A DNA stretch of 64,000 bases from Moniliella sp. 'wahieum'. Lineage: Eukaryota; Basidiomycota; Moniliellomycetes; Moniliellales; Moniliellaceae. Each line of letters opens with the position of its first letter. Position 1 is the first letter of the stretch. A model generated the notes under the pieces. The model did not search any database, was not told the origin of the DNA, and saw only the letters and a list, made by a program, of their open reading frames with translations. Position numbers and translations under genes: made by a program. Below, piece by piece: positions 22,000-33,514 of the stretch. The stretch spans positions 558,001-622,000 of the forward strand of contig RSEE01000009.1 of NCBI GenBank assembly GCA_003971905.1, in the 5' to 3' direction.

Positions 22000-22777
22000 A
22001 TTGCACATGAGCCTGAGTTCCATCATACCTCGTCTCTTTCCTCCTTTCCAGGCATAGGGATCCATGCAATGCAAAAAATATGAGCATGAAGGAAGATGCG
22101 GCGATGTTCAACCCCTCAGGACCAATAGAATTTTGGGGCTGATCGGCGTGCCTCCAATGGCCTGGGGACAGGATAACAATATGATTGCGTGGGAAGATCA
22201 AATCAAGATTCTGTCCTTGTTAATGTAGTCTCGGACAGGAAGAAAGGCATACACCGCATCAGTGAGTAGGGCCAATCCGGGCGCACAGGGACAGCGTGTA
22301 TTGACCTAATGAGGCACGGTTTGGCCAGAAGAGGGTGCGGAGGCGATGTGACGACGAAAGAAGAGGCGCGTAGGGAAAGAAGGCACTTCATACAGACCCA
22401 AATGGACTAACAATTGGCGGCCGCCGGACTTCAGATTTGCAAATAGCGAAGGGGTGGTGGTGGGAATGCGAGATTGGCTATAGAAACTTCTGATGCTGAT
22501 AGCGTTAAAATGCGCACAACGTGGCTTGGGCGATGTGGGTGCGTGACGGTGATGGGTCACGTGTCTCTTGTTTAAGTTTGTGAATATTGCAGCCTGGGGC
22601 CTGTGCGCAGCAGGGCAGCAAAGTCCAGCGGTGAGCATCACTGGTACGCGCATGTGCGCCCAATCTCCGATTGAACTATGGATCCACCCAAAAAGATGCT
22701 GGTTCGTCTTGGATTCCGTGCCGCCACCATCTTTCCACCCTGCCTCCTTCCATCTCATTCCCCCCCTCTTCCTTGGG
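22000..22777. other. Intergenic region
   Basis: No conserved coding sequence recognised. AT content is higher than in flanking genes. Confidence 0.5.
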
Positions 22778-24678
22778 ATGATCCTGGACTCAGTTTCACT
22801 CAACCAACCCCCCATTAAACCGGAGAAGACGGTACATGTATACACTGGCGCCGATGGGCACGCCCAGGTCCAGTACGTCTCCTGCGCCCAACATGTCCGT
22901 TCCCTCTAACTGCTGGCCAGGCTGTTTACCCCTCCACAGTTGGTTCCAACGTACATGGGCGGTACACAGGAACGCAGTCGCGGTGCGATTCAGGGGCGGG
23001 TTTTGTACACACCCAAGAGCATGGCCGACAAGGTGTCCCGCATCTCCATCAAGGTGAAGTGTGCTGTGCTGGTACGCACGCCTGTGGCCAAAGCACAAGC
23101 AACTGGTTCTGCAATCATTACAGACCGAAACCCCGAACTGGAGAAAGTTCAAGAGAGAGAAATTTTACTGCTCCAAATGGGGGAGACCGTTTATGTGGCC
23201 AATGATGTGAAGGATGCCCTCCGGAAGCCAGGGGACAAGTTTTCCATCCCCGTACTGCGGTTGCCAACTTGCCGCACGCTAGTCTGCTGTCTGAGGGCAA
23301 TACAGCCGCCTTTGGGTTCAAATTGGAATTGCCGCGCAACGACTTGAAGATGGGGGATCCGCTTCCGCCCTCGTTCGTTTTGTCTTCAGGTGAGCAGAGC
23401 CCAGGACCCTCAGCAGCTGATGCAAAGCTCGTCCAAGGGGGGACTTTTGGGTCGGAGCAAAGATATTTTGACTTTTAACCAAAAAGCCCATTCACCCGCT
23501 CCTGATCGGCACCATTGGGTAAGCATCAAGTGGTATGTCAAAGTGACTATTGGCCGACCTGGGATCCTTAATGAGAATGATCGTATCTTGATTCCTTTTC
23601 AATTTCTCCCTCCTCCTCCCTCGGATGCTGCAGCCGTTGCCACGATGCGCTCCCTCATGGGTGTGGAGCTGCGAGAGAACAAGCTTTTCGACGACCTCGT
23701 GGAACCGTCTCATACGTGGCATACATTCTCTGTCGGTCCTGAAAGACCTGATCCGGCCAGCTCACGACGAGGGTTCTTTACCATCTTTACCCGACAGAAG
23801 ATGGTCCCGTCCGCGTGGTCATTGAGTATGCCTCATCCACCAAGCCCATTTACCGTCCAGGGGTCTATTCCATTCACCATCATATCTACTGAGAAATCCA
23901 GCAATGGCAGCACCCCCCCCTTGCGGTTGCTTTTTATCGAAGAATATCCATCATCCGTCGTAAGGACCCTCATGCTGTGGATGAGCGGGTAATGTGTGAG
24001 GCCCGCATTGCCCCTTCCCCAGCGACGGAGAAAAACCCAGATGGAAAGACCAGCTATCGTTGGAATGGGGCTTTGGACCTCCCTCCAAACGTCGGACCTT
24101 CCTTCAAGACCAAGATGGTGGAAGTAAACTACATTGGAGTAGTTGAAGCCAACCCCCCTGAACGCATTTCATCCAAGAAGAAACGCAAGAAGAGCGGGCC
24201 CTTGCCTCTCGAAGACTTTATCCACACTGTACCGGTTGACATATACTGCCTGCCTCCTCGTCTTGGTGTGAAAGAGGAAAGGCGCGGCGACGCCAGGATG
24301 CATCGAGTGCCCCCTAGGTCTGCTGCTGCCACATCGTCGTCGTTCGTACCCCCTATTACAAGGTCCGGGTCCGACCCATCCGCAGCCCCTGTCCCAGAAA
24401 AAAATGGGTCCTATTCCCACCCTCTCGCTATGCCCTCGGACAGGGCTCGCCAGCCAAGCCAAGATAACCTGTCGCATCTGAGTCCAGTTCAATCTTACGC
24501 TTTATCGGGCGCTGTTTCAGCAGGTACCGCGGCATCTTCTACACCTGCAACCAGCCTTGTTGGGCCAGATCCTAGTCTCCTGGAAGACATGGCAGGGATG
24601 CAATTGGACTTGCCTCCGTCGTATTTCGAAGCCGTGCCTTTTCGAGACCGACCGGACCATGACGACCACAGTCTTTGA
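22778..24678 (+). CDS. Arrestin-related trafficking adaptor (ART) with PPxY motif
   Basis: An alpha-arrestin that recruits Rsp5/NEDD4-type ubiquitin ligases to plasma-membrane transporters. The likely start is the ATG at 22778 (MILDSVSLNQPPIKPEKTVHVYTG). An intron near 22865-22935 probably joins it to LVPTYMGG. IQGRVLYTPKSMADKVSRISIKVKC is a typical arrestin-N strand pair. FKLELPRNDLKMGDPLPPSF, WYVKVTIGRPG and a C-terminal arrestin region (GALDLPPNVGPSF near 24070) follow. A basic KKKRKKSG stretch is at about 24175. The tail is Ser/Pro-rich and ends with LDLPPSYFEAVP (about 24605-24640), containing the PPxY ligand for Rsp5 WW domains. Missing bases change the frame near 23260, 23390 and 23960-23990. 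The last frame is open to the TGA at 24676. Confidence 0.8.
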
Positions 24679-25157
24679 TTTCTTGAGTAGTCTTGGTCGA
24701 GTGGGCTTATCTTCCTCGTGTCATACACTGATTGACCCATCACACCACATATCGGGTGAATGATGGACGTACTACAGAAAAGAGTGTGCGTTGTAGTTTT
24801 GGTTTGCTTTGTAGTGTCTTCCGACTGCATGAACGCATGAGTACCATAATGACTTAGATCCGAGGAAAGACGACTGTGCCATCTTCTCTCATCTCTCAGT
24901 GGCGCGTTTTTTCCAGATCGGCCCCTCCTGTAACAGTTGGGGCTATAGACGAGGGAGACCAAGGTCCTGTCAGAGACGGGGGAATGGCAAGATCGTTCGT
25001 GGGAAGAAACAGAAAGCATAGGGTAGAATAGAAGCAAAAAAAAAGGGAAAGCGAGAGACGCAGGATGCAGAAGAAGAATTGGAAATGACAGCCCCTGTGT
25101 AGACATTTGCGTAGTTTGCGGGGTATGGTATGGAGATTCAGCCTCTGGCCCACATTA

Positions 25158-25186
25158 GTCAACAATTGACTCAACAATTGACTCAG
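25158..25186. repeat. Tandem TCAACAATTGAC palindromes
   Basis: Two adjacent copies of a 12-13 bp palindromic unit, (AG)TCAACAATTGACT, about 500 bp before the retropepsin-like gene. Confidence 0.85.
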
Positions 25187-25298
25187 TTTAACGTTTACTC
25201 CGCAATGCGAGGAACGCAGCGACAAGCCGAAGGTTGGGCCAAGTCCTTGAATCGCAGAGGACAGTCCCGACAGGCTTTCAAATAGCCCATTCTCCTTG

Positions 25299-25346
25299 TT
25301 GACGTTGAACGTTGATGATCGATGGTCGATGATCTCGATGATCGGC
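25299..25346. repeat. GTTGAACGTTGA plus GATCGATGATC cluster
   Basis: Combines the TTGAACGTTGA word with four overlapping GATGATC / GATCGATG words, as at 4162-4254 and 4504-4600. Confidence 0.85.
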
Positions 25347-25677
25347 ATGCCGCCTCACTGAGTACGGCACAACCCAGCACCGGTGCGTCACTTATCACAT
25401 GGTATGCATCAAGGAGTGTGTGATAATGACGTCAACGTGGCAAGCCAGGCTGTGCAGCCAAGACTGCCATGGTGCCTTGTGGCCTGAGCGAATTCGGCTG
25501 CCTGACGTCACATGTCATACGCCCTGGGAAGCACTGCATCAGTGTAGCAGGGTATGAGCCTCAGCAAACCTGCTTGGCTGCACCATGGTCCATGTAACCC
25601 AAGTGCGAATGCCCACCGCCAACTGGCACCCACCCCCCATTCCTTTCTTCCCCTCCATCCATCTTGCTCTCTAGGCC

Positions 25678-26740
25678 ATGACCATTCTCAACATCCACGC
25701 TGGCCCCCTCGCGCCCTTTGCGTTGCGCCTTCGTGCCGACGATTCACTCTCCACCCTTCTCTCTCGCGCCGCAAAAAAGCTCGGGTCCCGCCCGAAAACG
25801 CTTCCGTGCGCTACGCCTGGCATGGAGAACAGTTCACTCTCGAGGACGACGATGACTGGGACATCTTTGTCAACCGCGTCAAGCAACTGTCCGAGTCCAC
25901 GGTCTATCTCGACAGTCCAGCCCTGCCCCAGGAAAAGGAGCCCCTCAATCGCCTTGGTGCACCTCCCGCTGGCACGCCACAGACTGTACGTGACGGACCG
26001 GGAGCTGCGGACGTGCCCTCTGCCCCTGCCGCTGGCGCAGCCTCCACGCGAGGCGGTGTGGACAAGGTGTCCGTTCAGCGGCTCGATTCGGTTCATGCCA
26101 AGGCACTGGATAGCCAGACGCTTGCCGCTAGCAATATGACGACAGGGCGGGACAGCATCCTCTACCCTACCGCACCTACCCCGGCCGCGCCCCCCGGTTG
26201 GGCCCCTGGCCCGACACCGGAACCCAACCTCCGGAATCCTGCCGCGGAAGCCTTGTCAATGCGGAGTAAGAAGACGCCTACCGAGGATGGCACTCTCCCC
26301 CCTCCCGCACACAAGCTCGCCTTCCAACAATTCCACAGTCAGCTCGGCGTACGCCTGCTGCGCGGCAGCCTCGGCCCCGTGCACGATGTGCCCATGATGC
26401 TCAAGGAAGGCTACCGCCATGTCTATGTGAGCCGCAGTTTTGCCCTCGCTCATGGATTTATTCCCAAAGACACCACGCCGGGACGTACGGGTACAATGGA
26501 ATTACCAACTTGGGCAAGTGGCCGGTGCAGGTCGGATCGCGTGCTGTACCTTGCACTGTGATGCTATGTGAGGACTCGTACTTCCCTGTCATCCTCGGTC
26601 GCACTTTTATGGAGAAGCGGGGTGTCCGCACCGACCCGGTTGACCAGACGTCAATCACCTTTATGGACACGGGCGAGCGCGCGGATGTGGAGGTGGTGGT
26701 CGTGCGCGACGAGCACCATGAGCCTGTGGTGATCACTTGA
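25678..26740 (+). CDS. Retropepsin-like fold protein with N-terminal ubiquitin/PB1-like domain, catalytic Asp not seen
   Basis: The ATG at 25678 opens a small alpha/beta domain (MTILNIHAGPLAPFALRLRAD...LLSRAAKKLG). After one missing base near 25790 it continues as VRYAWHGEQFTLEDDDDWDIFVNRV, a PB1/ubiquitin-like pattern. A Pro/Ala-rich linker follows. The C-terminal domain (about 26330-26740) has the strand order of a retropepsin: HVYVSRSFALAHGF where active proteases read D-[ST]-G-x-x-x-x-F/I, then YNGITNLGKWPVQVG, then YFPVILGRTFMEKRGVRTDP, like the ILG-x-[DN]-F-L segment. I see no DTG/DSG triplet at the expected place (it reads KEG), so catalysis is doubtful. One missing base near 26490 shifts the frame; the gene ends with TGA at 26738. 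No name recognised. Known cellular relatives of this general architecture include Ddi1, but this is not clearly Ddi1. Confidence 0.55.
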
Positions 26741-28132
26741 GAGGCTGACTCGTTCCCCAACGTCCGCCTCCCCTTCCCTCCCAGCAGAGAATGTTTTCTT
26801 TCTGTGGTATCCGATATCAAGCTCCAGCTTGTCCCGTTTTCACGGTCAGAAAGGGTTTTGCCTTGGATTCCTTGCTTCTTCCACCACGATCGTTGCGCTG
26901 CTCGTACTTTTCTTCTGGTTATTATTCAACCCACTACCCTTTGGTTACCTTTTGTTATTAACGCTGTCGTATCCTTCCTGAGCCATGCTGCCTGGCACAT
27001 GTCGCATCTCTTCGTAGACGTATGGACAGCTGTGGGTGCTGGCCCTGGTGCTGTTAATGCCGTCGCAAAGTATCGTGGACAGGGAAGGTATCATGGGCGG
27101 CAACGGTCGAAGGAACCTCCAGACCAAAACCGACAGTGAATAGTCTTCCTGCCCCACAAAGGAATCATGCCAACAGCGTTTCGGCTGACGAAATCCGCGA
27201 CTGGGGAAAGCGATCCAAACAAATAGCTTTTGACCGCCCAGAAGAAGTTCACGAACCCCTTCCTCACGGCACTGCCCGCTCACGGCACACTCCAAAACTG
27301 GGAGAACGAGTTCTACAGACACACACAACGATCTGGAGACGTGTGGGCGTATCCGCAACTGGCACGTATTGTTAAGCAGGGATGAACGGGTTTTTTTATC
27401 ATCATGCACGAAGACTAGCTTGTTCCTCTCAGTGGGTAGGGTCAAGGTTAGTGCAATTGCGGTGTCCATCAAGCTGTGGGCCACTCTGACCACGTTTTAC
27501 TCTGTGAAGTGAATACCCCCTTTTCATGTTGTGCAAGCATGTTATGGAAGATAAATTCTTCGTTTCTGGGGTCTGACTACCCCTCCCCTCTTCGTCTTTT
27601 GGCTCGACTAGGCATGGCGAACATGGAGATGTGCACCACGAGATCAGGGAGCCCTCTCCTGGGTTTACCTTTATATTCTGACCACCCGCGCTAGTAGCGT
27701 GGGCTGAGCCAGATCCCTCCAACTAACCACGGGCACACGTCGATACTCATGTTTGGTTCGAGAGCTTCAGCCCACCTAAGACTGCACGTCGAGATGGTGC
27801 TCTCCATACGCAGATGGTCTTCCTCCTTGTGGCATAAAAGGCAGTAACCACCTCCCCGATTGGGGGAAGCTATCCAAGGAGAGGTCCCTATGTCCTACTT
27901 TCATTCATTTCCAATCCTTGTCCAGGGGCATTGGCAGCATGCAGGTGTTTATTGGACCATTATTGGAGGTTTGTATTGGTGCAAAAGTATCTGGGTTGAC
28001 TTTTATCCGAACAGATGTGGGTGGCGCTTCCCTTGCTCCCGGCCTGTCTAGTATATAATACCACGCTTACTCCAATATGGATTTGGGCATATAGGTGGCA
28101 GCCTCTCAGCATAGAAGTAGTATACAACAGAA

Positions 28133-28248
28133 CATAGCTAATCGAAAATGCTGGTAACAAGGTTCCGGGTAGATATGTGAGGACTACGTACAAAATTCAA
28201 GGTGGGCAGGCCCACAAGATTGTGCGCAAGAAATTTCGATTAGCTATG
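28133..28248. repeat. Inverted repeat, 15 bp arms with 86 bp spacer
   Basis: Left arm CATAGCTAATCGAAA at 28133-28147, exact reverse complement at 28234-28248. The pairing stops at both ends. It could be the terminal repeat of a tiny MITE-like element or a cruciform/hairpin; no target-site duplication was obvious. Confidence 0.75.
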
Positions 28249-28857
28249 AAGAGAAGTTCGGTGCTATATATATGCATTGATTCGGCATGATGTTGTCTTG
28301 GGTTTCACCTCTCCTCTAAAAGTAGCTGGCATCTCACCATGGCTCGGCCCCAAGTGGAAGAAGGCACCCTTGTACCCGACAATGTCGGTATTGTTGGTGG
28401 TCGATGATGTACCGATATGGCGGACGGATGCGAACTACTAAGATAGTTTTACTGTCGAGACATGCGGATGAAGCTTTTCAGCTTATCGAACCTTGACGAC
28501 TGAAAGATGGAGACCAAAAAAGGTACTGAAGCTTGAAAGACTGTCATCGATCACGGCAATGTTTTAACCCAAAGGGCTCTGAGATCAGACGCATCTGATG
28601 GGTCCACGATGATGCAGATGATGGGATGATGCGCTAGTGAGCCGGTGAAGCTGGTGAAGCTTCTTTGTCTTGCGGGAGACGGGGGCAAGAGACGAACAAA
28701 AGCGGGAGGTAACCGTGGCTTGCAGAGGCGGAGGCGGAGGCGGAGACCGACGGCAGACATGGGCCCACCAGAGAAGACGTTTTGCTCTGACAATGGCAAA
28801 TGGAGCATAGCCCAGTGCTTGTTGCGGTCTCGCCAAAGGCGTTCAGACGTGCAGGCC

Positions 28858-28975
28858 AGTTGGCCCTCAGCACATCAGCGCTCAGGCCCTCAGGGCGCCG
28901 AGGCTCAGCGCCGAGGCTCAGCACACATCAGCACCGATGCATGATGGCGCTCCTGCTGATGCACTGATGCAGCCG
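28858..28975. repeat. CTCAGC / CATCAGC mosaic with tandem 13-mer
   Basis: Includes a perfect tandem duplication of GCGCCGAGGCTCA (28895-28907 and 28908-28920) surrounded by further CTCAG, CATCAGC and CTGATGCA words. It precedes the gene starting at 29328. Confidence 0.8.
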
Positions 28976-29327
28976 ACAGGCAACTGTGCGCCCAGTAGAG
29001 CGCTGCGATGCCATCCCACCTCGGTCGAAAAAATGGGGGGATCTGCGCGACCGCTTATAGGCGTGATCATCGATTATTTCAGCGCCCCACCGCCAAAATA
29101 TATTATGCCCAGACAGAATAGAGATCGGTGTTTCTCTAGCTTGCCCTTCTGCAACCCTGTTTTCCAGACCCATCTTCGTCTCTGTGTCTTTCCTCTACGC
29201 CACCGCACTGATCCCTCCATCCTGGCCCCTTTTTGCACTTGCTTTGCTTTTTTTCCCCTCTCAAGTTGTGCCACCATCACTTTTGTTCCGTATATTTACC
29301 GCTACATTTCCTGTTCTTCACTTCGAC

Positions 29328-30007
29328 ATGCTTCCAACCTGTGACATCCCCTACGACGATACTGCTTCGGTATGTTCGGCAGTCTCCGAACCCCCCGCCA
29401 CACCCCAACCTCATTCATCGCCAGCAACTTCTCCTACCCTTGCATCAAGAGACGAATGTCCACATGTAGCGACATTCATGGAACGACCGGGCGATCCCCA
29501 TACTAATCACAGCACCACGTCACCCACCTTTCTCGGGAAAGGCAAGGAATCGGTGCGCCCTTTCACTCCAACAAACAACGATGCTTTCCTTCATTCAACG
29601 ACCAACTACCCACTCCCACTTGTACCTACCGTTTCCAACCAACGTGACACGCCCGTGGTGGACTTCAGCCTCGACCAGTCCTTGGACCTCCCTTGTACCC
29701 CCGGCCATCTCGACCGGTCCAGGAGGCGTACTTCCAACGCTTGGTCCGCTTGGGCAGCCTCGCGCCTCCCTGCAATGTGGATGATCTCCCATCTGCGATG
29801 ACTCAGGACACTCATGACGTTCAACCCAGCACCCCGTGCCCGACACGGCCAAGAGCACGGACGTACCCTACCATGACTTCTTCGGCAGCCATTTTTTTTC
29901 CATCAAGCTCTGCTGACTCCCCCACCCAAACTACCCAAGCGAATGGCAAGTCCCAGTCTTCAGACGAGCTCCTCTCCTATCAAGCGGTTCCGCCATCCCA
30001 GCCCTGA
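29328..30007 (+). CDS. Ser/Thr/Pro-rich protein of unknown function
   Basis: The ATG at 29328 (MLPTCDIPYDDTASVCSAVSE) opens a hydrophilic reading frame rich in Ser, Thr and Pro to about 29700. The most protein-like continuation is in another frame (VQEAYFQRLVRLGSLAPPCNVDDLPS, about 29715-29800) and runs to a TGA at 30005, which implies one missing base near 29705. No domain, signal peptide or membrane helix was seen. The composition is that of a disordered regulatory protein. The pyrimidine-rich upstream sequence (29130-29320) resembles a fungal promoter. It converges on the Smr gene with only about 175 bp between the two stops. Confidence 0.4.
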
Positions 30008-30182
30008 TTAATCCAGAAGAGATCGATTGATCATTTGCGGCGTGCATACACTTTTCCGACGCGACATTAGAACAGGAAAACGAGAGTGGAAGCGTCGATA
30101 ACAAGGGCGAAAGAAAAAATAAAGTAGTACGTAGTTGGTCCCTCATGCCAATCAAGGAGGGGCGAAAAAGAGCCAAGATGCT

Positions 30183-31054
30183 TCACATGATTACACAGTC
30201 TTCGTTGTTCTTGGTGAGCTCATTGGTGAAGTCGCCGCCGCGGAAGCCAGCTTGGGGTGGACCACCGCCACCACCAAGGTACACGATAACTACACCCCGG
30301 TTGTGCGAATCCAGCTTGGCGGACAGGTTTTGTTCTTGCATCATCGACTCGACCGCGGGCTTAATCTTGGCTACGTGGCCGGCAGAATGCTCGCCCTGGC
30401 CCACGATGATGCGGAGTTCGGGCTTGCCCTGACGCCGGGCCTCGGCGACAGCCTTTTGGGTCACGTCCAGCGCCTCCTTGACATAGAGACCATGCAAGTC
30501 CACTTCATTTGCAGCCGAGTCTTGATTGTTGGCCTGGAAGATCCAGCTGGCAGCCTGGGAGTTGAGCTGGTTCATGCGGGCCTTGTGCTGCTCTCCCTCG
30601 TGGACAACTGCTTGGCGCGCGCGCCATCACCAGAAGAATAGGCTTTGTGGGAGGCATCAAACGCGTGGGACATCTTGTCCCCCTCACTGCGCGCTTGGTC
30701 GCGAAGTTTCTTGTACTGGATTGCGACTGTTGACCGCATTGTCCTTATAGTTGGGGCGGACGTTGGCATGGATCCCCTGGGCGGCAGCGTGCCAAGAGGG
30801 GGGTGCTTCGGCCCAGGCGAGGGCTCCGCGCCGCCAGGAGGTGGGGTGGGCGGTGATACTGCTGTTGCGGATACGGTTGTTGTGCTGTTGCTGCTGCTGT
30901 GATGAGCCAGGCACCCCCGGCAGCGGCACCAGCGCCTGCGCCTGCGCCGGCGGCCGCTGCTTCTGCTGGTGATGCTTCCACCAGGTGAAGGCTTTCTTGA
31001 GGCCGCGGAAGATCTGCTTGCGGTGGCGTTTGGAAAATAGAGAACGTCGTCCAT
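30183..31054 (-). CDS. DUF1771-Smr domain protein
   Basis: From the ATG at 31054 (MDDVLYFP) the frame shifts early to GLKKAFTWWKHHQQKQ and a Gln/Asn-rich linker. Then comes the DUF1771 helical hairpin, YKKLRDQARSEGDKMSHAFDASHKAY...GDGARAKQLS (about 30720-30610), continuing after another missing base with MNQLNSQAASWIFQANNQD. The Smr domain follows (about 30505-30220), with the conserved VDLHGLYVKEAL and LRIIVGQGEHSAG motifs. Smr domains have endonuclease or nucleic-acid-binding activity; eukaryotic DUF1771-Smr proteins are linked to RNA surveillance. The C-terminus is Gly-rich (GGGGGPPQAGFRGG). The gene is divergent from the Rad51 paralogue, sharing a promoter region of about 400 bp. Confidence 0.82.
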
Positions 31055-31457
31055 GGTGAGCGTGGCGCACGGGGCGGGGTGCGATGAATACAGGAGTGCG
31101 GGCAGGAGGCAGGCGGAAGGGAGAGGAAGGGCGGGAGGGGTGGGGGCAGGCGGGGGTGGTGGTAGGGGCGAAGCCCGAATGCTTGGCGTGGCTTGTGTCT
31201 TGCAACGCGCGCCCCTTGCTGGGCCAACTGGGGGCGCCAAACAAACAAAAAATGCAGTGCAGGCTGCTATCACATGCATGCATCACCCTCCCAGTTGAAA
31301 TGTGCAATGTGTGCTGACATAAGACACACGACGCGCGCGTCGGAGGGCAGGCTGGGCTTGGAATTGCACGCGGCAGAGCGCGTTGGGGTGGTTAAGCGGT
31401 GATGGCCAGCCACAATATTGGATGCTCGTGACGCTCAGCCATCGCCTCCACCCTCTC

Positions 31458-33463
31458 ATGCCATCCACCCAGAGCAGCAGTCGCCCCAGCAGTAGCGCCA
31501 CCGCCACCGCCGCCGCACCGCCACTGCCCCCGCCCCCCCCGCACGTCCTTGCGGCAGCTCTGCCAGCTCACGCCCATCGAGGCTGCGGCCTGCGCCCAGG
31601 TGAGCTGATCCTGCCCTGTTCGGCGCGTGCATCGCTGACTGGCCCGTCTCATGGCTTCCCTCTGCCTACCTCCTGCTGCCCAGCGTCAGTGACCGAACCG
31701 CTCCACCTGCTTTTGCCCTCGTCCAAGCAGCGCGCTATTTTGACCGCCCGCCTCACGCGCCACAGTCCTGCCGCGTCTGACACGGCCGCCAATGCTCTGA
31801 CCCAGTTGCAAAGCCGTGTCCGCAGAACAGCCCTCCCGTCTCAACCCCCCTCAGCCTATTGCACATCGGATGCTAGCACACACCAGCGGCCAAGCGTGCG
31901 CGTCTGGATATATCCCCGGCCCTCTCTTCCCCGCCTGCCTAACACAGAGAGACGAAACGTTGTGCTGTCCACTCCTGGACAAGACATCGAGGCGAGGGCT
32001 TCGATTGACCGTTCTTTCTGGCCGAACACTCCAGCCAGACCGAGAGAAACAGCATTGGGTGGTCCTGGATCTCAGCTGGACTTGTCGCCTCCTTCTCCCA
32101 TCCTCTTCAGCCACGGCCTCATCGTTGAGCGGGACAAAACGACCAGTCTCTCCACCTACTACCGGAAGGTGCTCGAGCGAGAAGGAAATCAGTTTAGTTA
32201 CGGTAGACTCGATTTCAACGGGTATTCCCTCATTGGATACAACACTGGGAGGAGGGTTGCGATACGGTACCATTACGGAACTGGTAGGGACGGGAAGCTC
32301 AGGGAAGACCCAAATGGCACTCTCCACTGTGGCCTGCATGCTCACTTCTCCCGGCAACGAGGATGCGCATGCAGCCCTCATTGTCTCGGGTGGACGCGCT
32401 GCTTCTGCTCGCGCTGTCCGACGCATTTCGGATATGGTCCGCGCTCGTCTGGCCCGGAAAATGAAGCCCATCACTCCCCCCTCTGCTATCCCTCCACTCC
32501 CGTGCCCGAGCCCTCAGCCTCGGGAGTTTTCCGTACTCAGACGCCACCCTCGGCCAGTGGGATCTTTCGGGTCCGTCGAACCGCGCCGAGTGCAACTCCG
32601 TTTCGTTCCAGCTCCGATACCGAGTTTGATTTGCCTGGCGATGGAGGCAGCGATTCGGATGGCGACGTATCCTTTTCTCGTTTTCCTCACAGCATCAAGC
32701 CGCACGCCAAGTCACGCCTCTTGGACACTCTCGTTGCCGAGGTACTGAGCCGTGTGCAATCACTACTTCTCCCTACTGGCCTGCCTTCCAGGCCATGATC
32801 GAGGAGGGGCTCCCTGCATTGGACCGGGCCACCCAAGGCCGTCTCCGGCTGATCGTGCTCGACAGTTTACCTGTTTTAGCAGAGGTGGACGAGGGGAGTG
32901 AAGGTGGCAACACCATTCAAGCCCGCCTTGAGAGCGCCCGTCGCTTGTCCACCCTTTCGACCAGCCTCAAGAAGCTTGCCACCCCTGGCTTGCCAGGGAG
33001 TAATCGTGCTGGAGCCGTGATTTGGCAGTGAATCATGTGCGTGACTACAGCTCCCACGGCCGCCCACTGGACTCGGAGGTTGAACAGGCTGATGGCCACT
33101 TGTGGGATGCACCTCGATTAACTCTCAAACGCTCACTCGACCGGAGAGACGGTTTTCGTCCTCACCCCACAGACCCCGTGGTGGCCCAGTTAGGTCCGGT
33201 CTGGTCCAGCTGCATCCATGCGCGTCTCATCCTTCGTCGGAAACCCCGCCGTGCATCCCTGTCTTCCCACGTGCCGGAGGAAGGCGACGCAGAGGAGTAC
33301 GCCCTCTCCCCCCAACGCCAGCTCGGGATCGCATTTTGCTTGCTTGGCTCCTGCTGCAGGCCAAGGGGTGGAAGCGGTGGACTTTCGGATCAGTTCTGCA
33401 GGATCCATGCTGTACCTATCAGGCTCATTAACGATTCAAGAAGGTTTCCTGCTATGTATGTGA
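31458..33463 (+). CDS. Rad51-family recombinase paralogue (Rad57/XRCC3-like)
   Basis: Acts in homologous recombination as a Rad51 mediator. The RecA-type core begins near 32212 with ISTGIPSLDTTLGGGLRYGTITELVG, followed by the Walker A GTGSSGKTQ at about 32284-32310. After a long insert, Walker B appears as LRLIVLDSL (about 32845-32872), then ARRLSTLSTSLKKLA, AVNHVRD (about 33024-33045), and LGPVWSSCIHARLILRR with a VDFRISSAG ending. This is the C-terminal pattern of Rad57/XRCC3 proteins. At least four frame breaks occur (about 32480, 32750, 33000, 33300). The N-terminal 250 codons are Pro/Ser-rich and poorly conserved, and an intron may lie around 31600-31680, so the start at 31458 is tentative. 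Rad57 and XRCC3 cannot be told apart from what I can see. Confidence 0.75.
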
Positions 33464-33514
33464 GGAGTGATGGAGGAGGATACGATTTCATACAAACCAT
33501 TAGATTGCTCCGCA

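Larger units (their letters stand above)
24679..25677. other. Intergenic region
   Basis: No coding sequence recognised. Contains a purine-rich stretch (about 25030-25090) and the repeat clusters at 25158-25186 and 25299-25346. Confidence 0.5.
26741..29327. other. 2.6 kb gene-poor, AT-richer gap
   Basis: No conserved coding region found on either strand. It contains a 15 bp inverted repeat (28133-28248), a TATA-like stretch at about 28262-28272, and the CTCAGC mosaic at 28858-28975. Confidence 0.45.

Noticed and set aside
25678-26740. Captured retrotransposon protease
   Set aside because: The gene has an N-terminal PB1/ubiquitin-like domain, normal promoter surroundings and no neighbouring RT or integrase; it reads as a cellular gene.
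28645-28944. 99-codon plus-strand frame
   Set aside because: Arg-rich, overlaps the CTCAGC repeat mosaic, no domain and no promoter context.
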